A stretch of 64,000 nt of DNA from Isoetes taiwanensis (Eukaryota > Streptophyta > Lycopodiopsida > Isoetales > Isoetaceae), in the NCBI GenBank assembly GCA_021234155.1, contig JAJEKV010000133.1, positions 731,186-795,185 on the forward strand, read 5' to 3'. The notes beneath the pieces were generated by a model. That model was not told the DNA's origin and made no database searches. It saw only the letters and a list, made by a program, of their open reading frames with translations. The position numbers and the translations under genes are program-made. Shown here in pieces: positions 56,223-64,000 of the stretch. How positions within the stretch are numbered: the first letter of the stretch is position 1; each line of letters starts with the position of its first letter.

Positions 56223-57271
56223 ATGACGAAACAGCTTGGAACAAAGACATCTCCAAGGAAATCTCCTCGCAACAAACCTGTAAAGCCCATGCCAAGGTCT
56301 CCCACTAGAACTGTCGCCCGAAAGCTCAAGAGTGGGTCTTCTTCAGATCGGGAGGTCTTGCCGCCCGAGTTTGACAAGGTAAGCATCAGGCAGCTTAGGA
56401 GCAACAATTTTGATAGCATGTTTCCAGGGCTAGTGCAAATAGTGCAGGATGTTTGGGGTTCCAAGCCCTCCTTTGTTAGGGGGTTATCAAGAGTCAGGGA
56501 TTAAGCCCGGTTGGATGGCAGTTTTTTTGTATGAGCACGTTTTTTGTAGGAGGGACATTGCAAATCATCACATTCCATTGTATTTTGCCCGAGCATATGC
56601 ACTTCATTACAAAGGAGCGCATTGATTGGGATGAGGTGAAAGCAAGTGCAAGTCTTCATTCAAAAGGCTCTCAAAAAGAATCGACTGTGGCGAATTAGCT
56701 TCTGATAAAGTCTTCCAATGTTAAAGCTATTAAATGTATGCCTCGGGTAGAATTGGGGCAAAGCGGTTGGAAATGATGAAAAGGTGGAGGGAAACAAGAG
56801 CATTAGATTCTGCCTCCATGCTTGATGAAATCTGAGACTTTAAAAGAGAAAAGGAAAACAATGGAAATTGAACTGTTGAAGCATGAGAGTGATAAGAGCT
56901 TCTTGACAAGACTTGTCTGCAGAGTAAAGATGCAAAAATATGTGAGCAGTTCAAAGATTATGGCGAGGTTTAAAAAGCAAGCGGGAAGCCAAGCTGATGT
57001 GCAAATGGCTTTGGCATCCCATTTAGAGGAGGAGAAATCAAGTTATATTGCTGACTTAGATGCTCTAATGATTCCCATTGATTGTTTAAAGGCTGATTTG
57101 CAAGAATTAGAAGCTGCCATTGAAAAAATCAACAAGGATTTGGAAGTTAATTCCAACTGTGAGAATAGAATAAAGGAGATGACTAAGCATTTGGAAAGGT
57201 CGGGACCGATAGGCTGCGCAGCCCGCTCCCATACTCGCAGGCAAGACGGGCGCCTTCATTCTCACATATAA
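56223..57271 (+). pseudogene. 5' part of a Ulp1-type peptidase gene (basic N-terminus and coiled coil)
   Basis: From 56223 an ORF encodes a Lys/Arg/Pro/Ser-rich basic N-terminus (TSPRKSPRNKPVKPMPRSPT), then PPEFDKVSIRQLRSNNFDSM, ending at 56504. After in-frame stops the same strand yields ILPEHMHFITKERIDWDEVK. At 56822-57271 a 149-codon ORF is rich in Lys, Glu and Leu, with coiled-coil character (LKADLQELEAAIEKINKDLE). No known domain is certain. The layout of basic tail, coil and downstream Ulp1-type peptidase resembles transposon-associated Ulp1 genes of plants (Mutator KI or CACTA types). Stops between the pieces suggest decay, or unrecognised introns. Confidence 0.45.
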
Positions 57272-58136
57272 GCAATACTTGCGGCATTTACAATGATTGC
57301 CTTGACTTCGACCATGGTAATATCTCCACTTTGTGGTCATACATATTGTCTATTTTGTCTTATATTCAGGGTTTCAACGACGAATACATGTGTACATGAT
57401 TGTTCATGGTCCGAGGACCTGCGACACTACTTAGGAATCCCTTCCGAAGGTACATCTATTTCTATTTTGATTACATAATTAGTTTGAGTGTACTTAGATG
57501 TAGTTAGTTTCCATCATGTACATAACTGTATTAACATTTGATTTGGCGTGGTTTTGTCTTTACTGTAAAGAGGAAATGTATTTGCTTCTGTACTTTACAT
57601 TTACATGTGCCATGAAGTGCTTTTATGGAATTCCTTTACAGGGTGTATTAATAGGGTGTATTGCATTGACTGTACTTTGCATTTACATGTGATCAGAAAT
57701 GCATATGAATTTGGTATTTGACTTTCCTTTACATTCAATGCTGAATGATGTATTTGATAGGGTGTATTGATAAAATATTTTGTTCTGAAATACATTTGAA
57801 TTTAGTATTTGGTTTTCCTTTACATTGTGATAGCTATGTATACTAATGTACTTCTATTTTGTCATTACATTATCAGCAGAAAGTTTGCCTGTAGTAAACT
57901 TGCATGTAATTAACATTTGTTCTGTTTTGATTTGCATCTGATTGTTTTTCTTGATTTTTGCTTCTATCTACTCTACATCTTCCCTTGATTCTGAATCAAG
58001 TGTTTACATTTCTTATTGACACCCAATTGTGTCAATGCGGACATGGGTAGTATCAAGAAAGGAAGAAGTAAAACTGGGGTAAACTAAACAATTCATGTTT
58101 AAATGCACTATGCTTAAGTTACGAATATAGCAAAAT
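57272..58136. other. Intron-like AT-rich stretch
   Basis: Lacks coding resemblance and is T-rich. It contains a repeated phrase with 'tgaatttggtatttg'-like and 'ctttacatt' words (57610-57830). Probably intronic within the Ulp1-type gene. Confidence 0.35.
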
Positions 58137-58340
58137 TTTATGTTGTAGGTGAAAAGAAGAATGTAATTGAGATGGGGTTGCATTTACCATTCTCGACATC
58201 CCAATTCTTTGAACACGGCACAAAAGATCTTTACTTTATCGATGTTGGAAGTCCATCCACATCTACATCACCTTTGAGAATTGCGGCAACTCATAAGCAA
58301 TCGGTCGCAAGGATTTGGAGACAGAGGGGTATGTGGAAGG
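58137..58340 (+). pseudogene. Probable internal exon of the Ulp1-type gene
   Basis: Follows a TTGTAG acceptor and ends at a GTATGTG donor (about 58328). It encodes GEKKNVIEMGLHLPFSTSQF, FEHGTKDLYFIDVG, SPSTSTSPLRIAATHKQSVA and RIWRQRG without a stop. It has no family that I recognise. Confidence 0.35.
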
Positions 58341-58706
58341 TAGGGTGATGACATTACGATTACATTAAGATTGCATCTGTTGTAGTTAGAGTTCACTAAT
58401 GTTCAATATTTTGCGGTGGGAGGTTGTTTTCCAAAAAAGAGATCCCACCTGTTGAAGCCGAGCTGCTATTATTGAACAACTAGTCGAAAGCCCGAGAAAG
58501 TAATTCTCTCTCCTTTTCGGGGTTTCTAATTTTTTTTTTTTTTATTTTGAAACTTACATCGGCGTGTTCTGAGATAAAATTACCAAGATCTTTGGTGGCG
58601 ACATTGAAAAGCGATCCACGAAGCCTGCTTTGTTTTCAAGTTGAGGAAAAGGCTTGTTCTTTGGCGGTGCGTGTTTCTTTTTTGTCTTTGCTTTCAAAAC
58701 ATTAGA

Positions 58707-58858
58707 ATGAAGCACTTTCTTGTCTTGAGACTTTGCGGCGATTCAAAGGAGCTAGATGATGTTGAAGAAGCCTTGGAGATTGCGACCAAGGCAACGACTA
58801 AATTTATGGTCAAAGGCGATGCCAAAACAAATTGGAAAAAGAGAGTGCAAACCAGAGG
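58707..58858 (+). pseudogene. Probable exon interrupted by a Mutator-type MITE
   Basis: Open frame MKHFLVLRLCGDSKELDDVE, EALEIATKATTKFMVKGDAK, TNWKKRVQTRG. It stops where a 606-base MITE with a 9-bp duplication begins; the frame can continue after it for a few codons to a donor near 59492. Family not recognised. Confidence 0.35.
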
Positions 58859-59070
58859 CGGGGATAGGTTCAATACATTTGTCGTTTTATCACGAATCGT
58901 TATGAATTGTATGATAATCTGACATATATTTGCGTATAAAACGTAAAAATCTGCAAAAAAAATTCCGGCGTCGGAAGATTTTTTGCGTCTGTGAACCTTA
59001 CGTTTTAAGCGTCTGTGAAAGTTTTTTTTAATGTCACGCGAAAAAGCGAAGGTTTCAGCGTCTGTAACCA

Positions 59071-59153
<83 letters not shown>

Positions 59154-59464
59154 TAAATTCAAATTTCGCGTCACGTGAAACCTTACGTTTTCGGCGTCTG
59201 TGAAAAGTTTTTCACGACGCTAAACGGAAGGTTTAAGCGTCTGTGAAAAAAAAAAAAAAAAAAAAAATTTTGACGCTTGGTTTTCGGCTTGCCGTCTGCG
59301 AAAAATTTCGCGTCGCAGCTTTCCATGGCTTTTTCGGCGCGTCTGTGAAATTTTTTCCCGGCCGAGGTTTTTATATCGTTAAATCATTATTTTATTAAAA
59401 AATACGTATTTTTTGACTTTATCGTCGAGGGAATTTTAATTTTGCACGATAGAACCTATCCCCG
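58859..59464. mobile_element. Mutator-type MITE with GCGTCTGTGAAA subterminal repeats
   Basis: Terminal inverted repeats CGGGGATAGGTTC / GAACCTATCCCCG bound 606 bases. They are flanked by 9-base near-duplications (AACCAGAGG at 58850-58858 and AACCGGCGG at 59465-59473), the length typical of MULEs. Inside, GCGTCTGTGAAA or close variants recur (about 58985, 59010, 59189, 59236 and 59338), as do CGCG-rich words, like subterminal transposase-binding repeats. No coding. Confidence 0.7.
59071..59150. repeat. (AT)n microsatellite
   Basis: Nine A residues, then about 35 uninterrupted AT units to 59150, inside the Mutator-type MITE. It could form a cruciform and is likely length-variable. Confidence 0.95.
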
Positions 59465-59507
59465 AACCGGCGGGGACATCCATTTTAGAAACGGTAATTG
59501 CTAGCTT

Positions 59508-59771
59508 ACATTGACTTACTTATACTTCAAGAGCTTATTATATTTTACTCGTTTTGCGGGTCTAAACCAATGGAAACAGAGATTGGAAGGTATCAATTTA
59601 TGCTTTATTGTCATGGATCAATTGTTAATATGACACTAACATTGACTTACTTATGCTTCAAGCTTATTATATTCTACTCGTTTTGTAGGTCTAAACCATT
59701 TGGAAACGAGAGATTGGAAGGTATCAATTTATGCTTTATTGTCATGGATCAATTGTTAATATGACACTAAC
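59508..59771 (+). repeat. Tandem duplication, about 132-base unit
   Basis: 59508-59638 is repeated at 59639-59771. It includes 'ttgacttacttat', an apparent splice-acceptor region before 'gtctaaacca', and 'ggtatcaatttatgctttat'. Differences include gcggg against gtagg and aacagagatt against aacgagagatt. Confidence 0.85.
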
Positions 59772-60180
59772 ATCTTGGATCGACAAATGAAATGATGACA
59801 AGGATAAACTTATGGAATTCGGCGCCATTCACGCCATTCAAGAACTGTCCGTAGGCTGAAATGAAAGTGGTTGCATCGACATAGCAATTTTATGTGCAAC
59901 TAACTCTAAAATGAGTAGCCGCTTAGTGGATCTTTATGGCGGGTAATAACACGGTTTGTAACCGAAACTGTATTTGTTGCTATTCCTTGTGCAGTAATGT
60001 TAATCTTAATCTAATCCGGTGCTTGTATGAGACATTGCCTTTTCGGTGGAAGAGCAAAATCTTTTTTATCCTGCTTACAACTATATAAGGTTTAGAGAAG
60101 CTACCAGCCCGACAAAAGAAAGGGTGAATCAGGTGAAGGATCATTTGAATGTCATTGAAATAGTGAAATCGGGGATGAAG
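59772..60180. other. Unassigned stretch within the Ulp1-type gene
   Basis: No clear exon. Short protein-like phrases occur in several frames; introns or broken coding. Confidence 0.35.
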
Positions 60181-60826
60181 GGATTGTGGTAGCTAAATGC
60201 CATCATATCCTTGCACCTATCCTTGAGAATGACCATTTTGTCTTTGGGCTGTTTTTACGCACACCATCGATTCAAGATCCTACCCGCACCCGGGAATTCC
60301 GTCTTGAATCCTCTTACGGGTTATCGACGAGCGAGAAAGCAATCAAAGGGTATGTAATACTTTAAGTTGTTGCTTTGCTTTTCTTCGCTAATTAGGTCTG
60401 CTAAATTTAAGTGATATGTAGGCTGCACACACAAATGTTAACCACATCGACGGTCAAGTATCTAGAGGCGATTTCATGAAGAGAAATAATGTTAATCGGA
60501 TTCACAGCAAGTAGAGGTGCCACAAAGCAGACCGATTTAACATCATGTGGGTTGTATGTGATGGGATTTATGCACAAATATGTTGAAGCTCTTGTCTCCG
60601 GTAGAGATATGGAAGTAAGTTGTATGCCTTCCCTTGTATGCACTGCATCTCATGTTCCTTTAAATATTTCTAACCTTATTTATGGATGTCACAGATTACA
60701 TCTAAATGGTTCTCTCATGAATCATACAATCCACGACGACAATTTCTAATAGATGCTTTGGTCATGCATTGTGATGCCAATCCGAAAGAACGTGTCGGCC
60801 CCGGAAATCCTCGATTTACGAAATGA
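60181..60826 (+). pseudogene. Ulp1/C48-type cysteine peptidase domain, 3' end
   Basis: Three pieces. The first, about 60185-60355, reads AKCHHILAPILENDHFVFGL, FLRTPSIQDP, the His-containing part of the peptidase (NDHF for the usual DHW). The second, 60510-60617, reads GATKQTDLTSCGLYVMGFMH, KYVEALVSGRDME with the oxyanion Gln and catalytic Cys (Q-x5-SCG), and ends at a GTAAGT donor. The third, 60695-60826, reads ITSKWFSHESYNPRRQFLID, ALVMHCDANPKE and a stop. Ulp1 enzymes cleave SUMO from targets; in plants many copies sit in transposons. The frame changes between pieces mean decay, introns or uncorrected sequence errors. The acidic catalytic residue is not identified. Confidence 0.6.
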
Positions 60827-61080
60827 TCATGAGTCCGAGTATCCGATTTTGCAAGATGAACTATGTAACGGACTTATATATATCTTTTGTTCACATTTGT
60901 GTTCACATTTCCTATCATAAGGACACTATGCTGAATAGTATACTACTGATAGTATACTTTATGACTATGTAAGTTTTTTTTTTTTGAAGAAAAAAGATTT
61001 CTGATTTAAAGAACCCTTGTACCCTTTTTGGTCAATCAAAACAGTTACTTGATTGTTTCGACTGTTACAACATTACTTGA
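60827..61080. other. Non-coding spacer
   Basis: Nothing recognised beyond a short T run at about 60976. Confidence 0.4.
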
Positions 61081-61084
61081 TTGT

Positions 61085-61795
61085 TTTGATTGTTTCAACA
61101 CCACACTACCACACCCCACCACACTCCACCACACCACATCATACCACCACACACCACTACACACACCACCACCACCACCCCCACCACCACACCCCACACA
61201 CCACCACACCATTCACCACACACCACATCCGTTCTGGTGAATATGATAGTTGGTGTATGGTCTATGGTGTATGGTGTGTGGTGAATGGTGTGGTGTGTGG
61301 TGGAGGTGTGGGGGTATGTGGTGAATGGTGTGGTGTGTGGTGGGATGTGCTGCTCAGTGAATATGATAGTTGGTGTATGGTCTATGGTGTATGGTGTGTG
61401 GTGAATGGTGTGGTGTGTGGTGGGGTGAGTGGTGGGGTGTGGGGTGGGGTGTGTGGTGGGGTGTGTGGTGAATGGTGTGGTGTGTGGTGGGATGTGCTGG
61501 ATTAAATTGAATATGATAGTTGGTGTATGGTCTATGGTGTATGGTGTGTGGTGTGTGGTGTGTGTGTGTGTGGTGGGGTGTGTGGGTGAATGGTGTGGTG
61601 TGTGGTGGGATTTGCTCGTTCTGGTGAATATGATAGTTAGTGTATGGTCTCCGGTGTATGGTGTGTGGTGAATGGTGTGGTGTGTGGTGTGGTGTGTGGT
61701 GAATGGTGTGGTGTGTGGTGGGATGTGCTGGATTCCGGTGAATATGATAGTGTGGGGCATGGTATGGTGCATGGTTTGGTGTGGTATACACACCC
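61085..61795. repeat. CA/GT-rich minisatellite with strand switch
   Basis: 61085-61230 consists of CACCA/CACAC words. From 61238 to 61795 the complementary style (GGTGTGTGGTGAATGG) takes over. Five units begin with 'gaatatgatagt' (61239, 61358, 61508, 61624 and 61739), giving a period of about 115-150 with variable GTGTG filling. Long ORFs on both strands here are a by-product of low complexity. Confidence 0.9.
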
Positions 61796-62469
61796 TAACA
61801 GTTTAGTGTTCATTTCATGCGAGATGGTATTGTTCAAGAGGTTTACGGACCAACATCCGAAATTTTTGGCGAGATGCTTGGATGCTTCAAGATGCATTTA
61901 AAGAAAAATACTCAAACATATTTTCCTATTGGCTGCTGGTTACCATATTTTGTTAGTGTGCAGATCATAAATTCTGCACCTTGAAATTCCTTGTTGGCTT
62001 TAATGTTTGTTTTGGTATACTATTTCAGTAATTGTACTTTGCATTTTATAATTAATGACAAAAACTGTCATTAACTTGAGTTGCACCAAAAACTTGAGTT
62101 GCAAACTAAGTACCAAACATGTTTCTTATATCTATCAGAAAAAGGATAGAAATAGTTCAGTTAACTAAAAGAACAGTGGAAACTCAGAGAACAGTTAAAG
62201 CAAAAAAAATAGTCACAACAGCTGTAGAGAAGAGGAGTTCTGTCATTAATGAAAAAGCTTTACAAAAAATGGAGTCACAAGGACTATTGCTTCTGTGTTT
62301 AATTAAAAAGCTTTACAAAGAATAGTCACAAGGACTATTACCAAAAAAATTGAAACCGAGAGATTACAGAACACAAGGCTTGATCTTGGGGCCATCTTGA
62401 CTCTATATGAAGGTCGTCCTCCATGGCATACATCTTCATTTCGAGGAGTCGCTCTCGTCGAGGTAAGCC
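61796..62469. other. Gene-free stretch
   Basis: Nothing recognised. 'aaagctttacaaa' phrases and 'tcacaaggactatt' are repeated at about 62250-62340. Confidence 0.4.
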
Positions 62470-62802
62470 TCATGCACCCACTCGATCACCATATGGCAGC
62501 GACAACTGATGATCCATGATGAGCTTCTCCACCTCGGTGAAGTGAACTTCACTGATCAGAATCCGGGTGGCCTCCTGAGAAGACACGGATTCTCCGGAGG
62601 AAGACACTGGATTCTCCCGGGAGGAAGAGGAGGACCGTGCTGGCGGGGGAGGAGCAGGCACAATGGCCGGGATAGTGTTCCTGCGGAGTGTGGTCTTGAA
62701 CTTGGCCATGGCGGAAGTGAAGGAGATGGCGGAATAGACGATGGGGACGGAATGAAGCTCTGAGGCAGAATTTTTGGGAATAAAAGGGATGTTTGCATGC
62801 AT
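62470..62802 (-). CDS. Hypothetical Pro/Ser-rich protein, 110 codons
   Basis: A minus-strand ORF with a second ATG at residue 32 (MAKFKTTLRRNTIPAIVPA), followed by a Pro run, a Ser/Arg-rich part (ARSSSSSRENPVSSSGESVS) and a more structured C-terminus (ILISEVHFTEVEKLIMDHQL). The coding region is GC-richer than its flanks, which favours real coding at some time. Family unknown. It may be the N-terminus of a transposon-linked protein, as its C-terminus reads open into sequence that soon stops. Confidence 0.3.
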   Translation of the reverse strand: MHANIPFIPKNSASELHSVPIVYSAISFTSAMAKFKTTLRRNTIPAIVPAPPPPARSSSSSRENPVSSSGESVSSQEATRILISEVHFTEVEKLIMDHQLSLPYGDRVGA

Positions 62803-63240
62803 ACGATTTTGTTTTGGGAATTAGGCGAGAAGAGGAAAGGGATGTATCCATGCATAATGATTTCACACCCTAGCACAACCCTAACACAAAGTTAGCAATA
62901 TCCCACATGCATATATCACAAAAAACGTGCACATATATAAATAGGGTTTTGCTTATCATTGATAAGTGTGGATAGAGATTTAGATGTTGAAAAGTTATGG
63001 CTCGCTGGCTTGTAATCTTGATTCTGAGGGCCAGTGTCATAACCGGCCCAAGATGTAATCCTAGTCCACCCTTTTTTTTAGTAATGGGCTCAAAATATCC
63101 CACATGCATTCAATGTTCCTCAACAATTGCCAAATCAACAAATTGCCAAATCAACAAATGCCAAATGAATGGATTATGTTAAGGCATATTCTGTGCCTAT
63201 GCATATTGTGTTTGGTAAAGCGTGAGTCAACAATATAGAG
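62803..63240. other. Non-coding stretch
   Basis: No gene. 'gccaaatcaacaaattgcca' style triplication at about 63127-63162. Confidence 0.4.
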
Positions 63241-63248
63241 ATAACAAG

Positions 63249-63521
63249 GAATATTCTTTATTACCTTGAAAGGAATATTCCTTATTGCATTGAAAGGAAT
63301 ATTCCTTAGCGCCTAGTTATCAGGAATATTCCTTAGCGCCTAGTTATCAGGAATATTCCTTATTACCTTCAAAGGAATATTCTTTAGTTTGTTTAAGTGC
63401 ACCCATAGTTACAAGGAATATTCCTATTACCTTGAAAGGAATATTCCTTTTTGCATTGAAAGGAATATTCCTTAGTGCCTAGTTATCAAGAATATTCCTT
63501 ATTACATTGAAAGGAATATTC
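63249..63521. repeat. Array of eleven GAATATTC palindromes
   Basis: GAATATTC occurs at 63249, 63273, 63297, 63324, 63351, 63375, 63416, 63439, 63463, 63490 and 63514, nearly always as AGGAATATTCC. The spacing is 24 or 27 bases with one gap of 41. The spacers alternate between 'ttattaccttgaa', 'ttattgcattgaa' and 'ttagcgcctagttatca'. The motif has the form of a heat-shock element core (GAAnnTTC). Confidence 0.9.
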
Positions 63522-63681
63522 CACATTGAGTATAGCCCTTTCCTTTGAGCTAAGCTTGTGGGATATATGCCAGCATCAACCATTGTCCAATTGGGTCAGA
63601 AAAAGAGGACAGTGGGATAGATTTTGAGAAAAGGATGTTGAACAAATCATTGGCACAAATCATTGGTTAAGGAACAAATCA

Positions 63682-63918
63682 TTGGCATGGTACGAGCCAT
63701 ATAAAAACAGGGAGAAGGGAATAGACAGGATAAAAAATCCTTTTTACCGGTGTTGGATCGTTGATTCCGATGGCGGAGGAGATCGAACGACTAGATCACA
63801 ATCCATATCCCCAATTCAAATGCAAACTCACCGGGCGACCATTCTTGAGGAGATCAATGCCAACAACGGGAAACCAATTGAACTTACACTAAGTATAATT
63901 GATCTTGGAAGTATATAA
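63682..63918 (+). CDS. Hypothetical 78-codon ORF
   Basis: An open frame from ATG to stop; WIVDSDGGGDRTTRSQSISP and RATILEEINANNGKPIELTL look moderately protein-like. A first exon of an unknown gene or chance coding. Nothing else supports it. Confidence 0.2.
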   Translation: MAWYEPYKNREKGIDRIKNPFYRCWIVDSDGGGDRTTRSQSISPIQMQTHRATILEEINANNGKPIELTLSIIDLGSI

Positions 63919-64000
63919 ACATTATATTAATGTTTGTGTTTTAATCTGTTCACATTCGATTACATTCGGTTTGCAAGTCCATGCCTTAGTGCATAGAAAA

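Noticed and set aside
59015-59203. 62-codon ORF with Ile-Tyr repeats
   Set aside because: Produced by the AT dinucleotide run.
61095-61793. 232-codon His/Thr/Pro-rich protein on the minus strand
   Set aside because: Open only because the CA/GT repeat lacks stop words. Other frames and the opposite strand are equally open.
63249-63521. CRISPR array
   Set aside because: The repeats are only 8-12 bases, spacers are themselves repeated, and the genome is eukaryotic.

Overview
The window looks like nuclear DNA of a land plant. It is AT-rich, and most of it is decayed repeats. It holds one intron-rich gene of a plant transporter family, remnants of LTR retrotransposons with plant-type initiator-Met primer sites, a Helitron terminus with a hairpin and CTAG end, MITE-type elements, and fragments of plant genes (PPR, DEG2-type protease, histone H3). 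I cannot name the species.

Layout. 1-9.2 kb: decayed Ty3/gypsy integrase, minisatellites and a fold-back element. 9.25-13.47 kb: a 2.1 kb direct tandem duplication, each copy ending in a Helitron-like 3' terminus. 13.5-24 kb: gene-poor, with short hypothetical ORFs, local duplications, an unidentified coding remnant and a PPR fragment. 24.3-26.1 kb: block A, which recurs inverted at 48.5-48.9 plus 54.4-55.9 kb (block B). 27.6-28.7 kb: decayed gypsy gag with primer site. 31.8-38.2 kb: a Ty1/copia polyprotein remnant split by a nested gypsy-type element carrying a leader ORF, gag, primer site, polypurine tract and LTRs that contain a tRNA-like module.

40.3-44.6 kb (minus strand) is the only clearly intact cellular gene: a 14-exon nucleobase-ascorbate transporter. 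Its exons join to exactly 525 codons plus stop, with GT-AG introns throughout. A tight G-box/ABRE cluster lies about 0.63 kb upstream of its start.

47.9-55.9 kb is a patchwork: an intact zinc-finger ORF of hAT-transposon type, the split block B with an EF-hand exon, a histone H3-family pseudogene, and an intron-containing DEG2-like protease pseudogene disrupted by a Harbinger-type MITE. 56.2-60.8 kb holds a decayed multi-exon gene with a Ulp1/C48-type cysteine peptidase end, interrupted by a Mutator-type MITE. The right end has a CA/GT minisatellite and an array of GAATATTC palindromes.

The most unusual technical signal is a set of CAG/CTG-to-CG type differences. They are confined to one continuous stretch (about 11.22-12.61 kb) whichever repeat copy it overlaps, and similar changes appear near 58.8-59.8 kb. 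This looks more like uncorrected long-read error at methylated CHG sites than biology, and it affects how breaks in those regions should be read.
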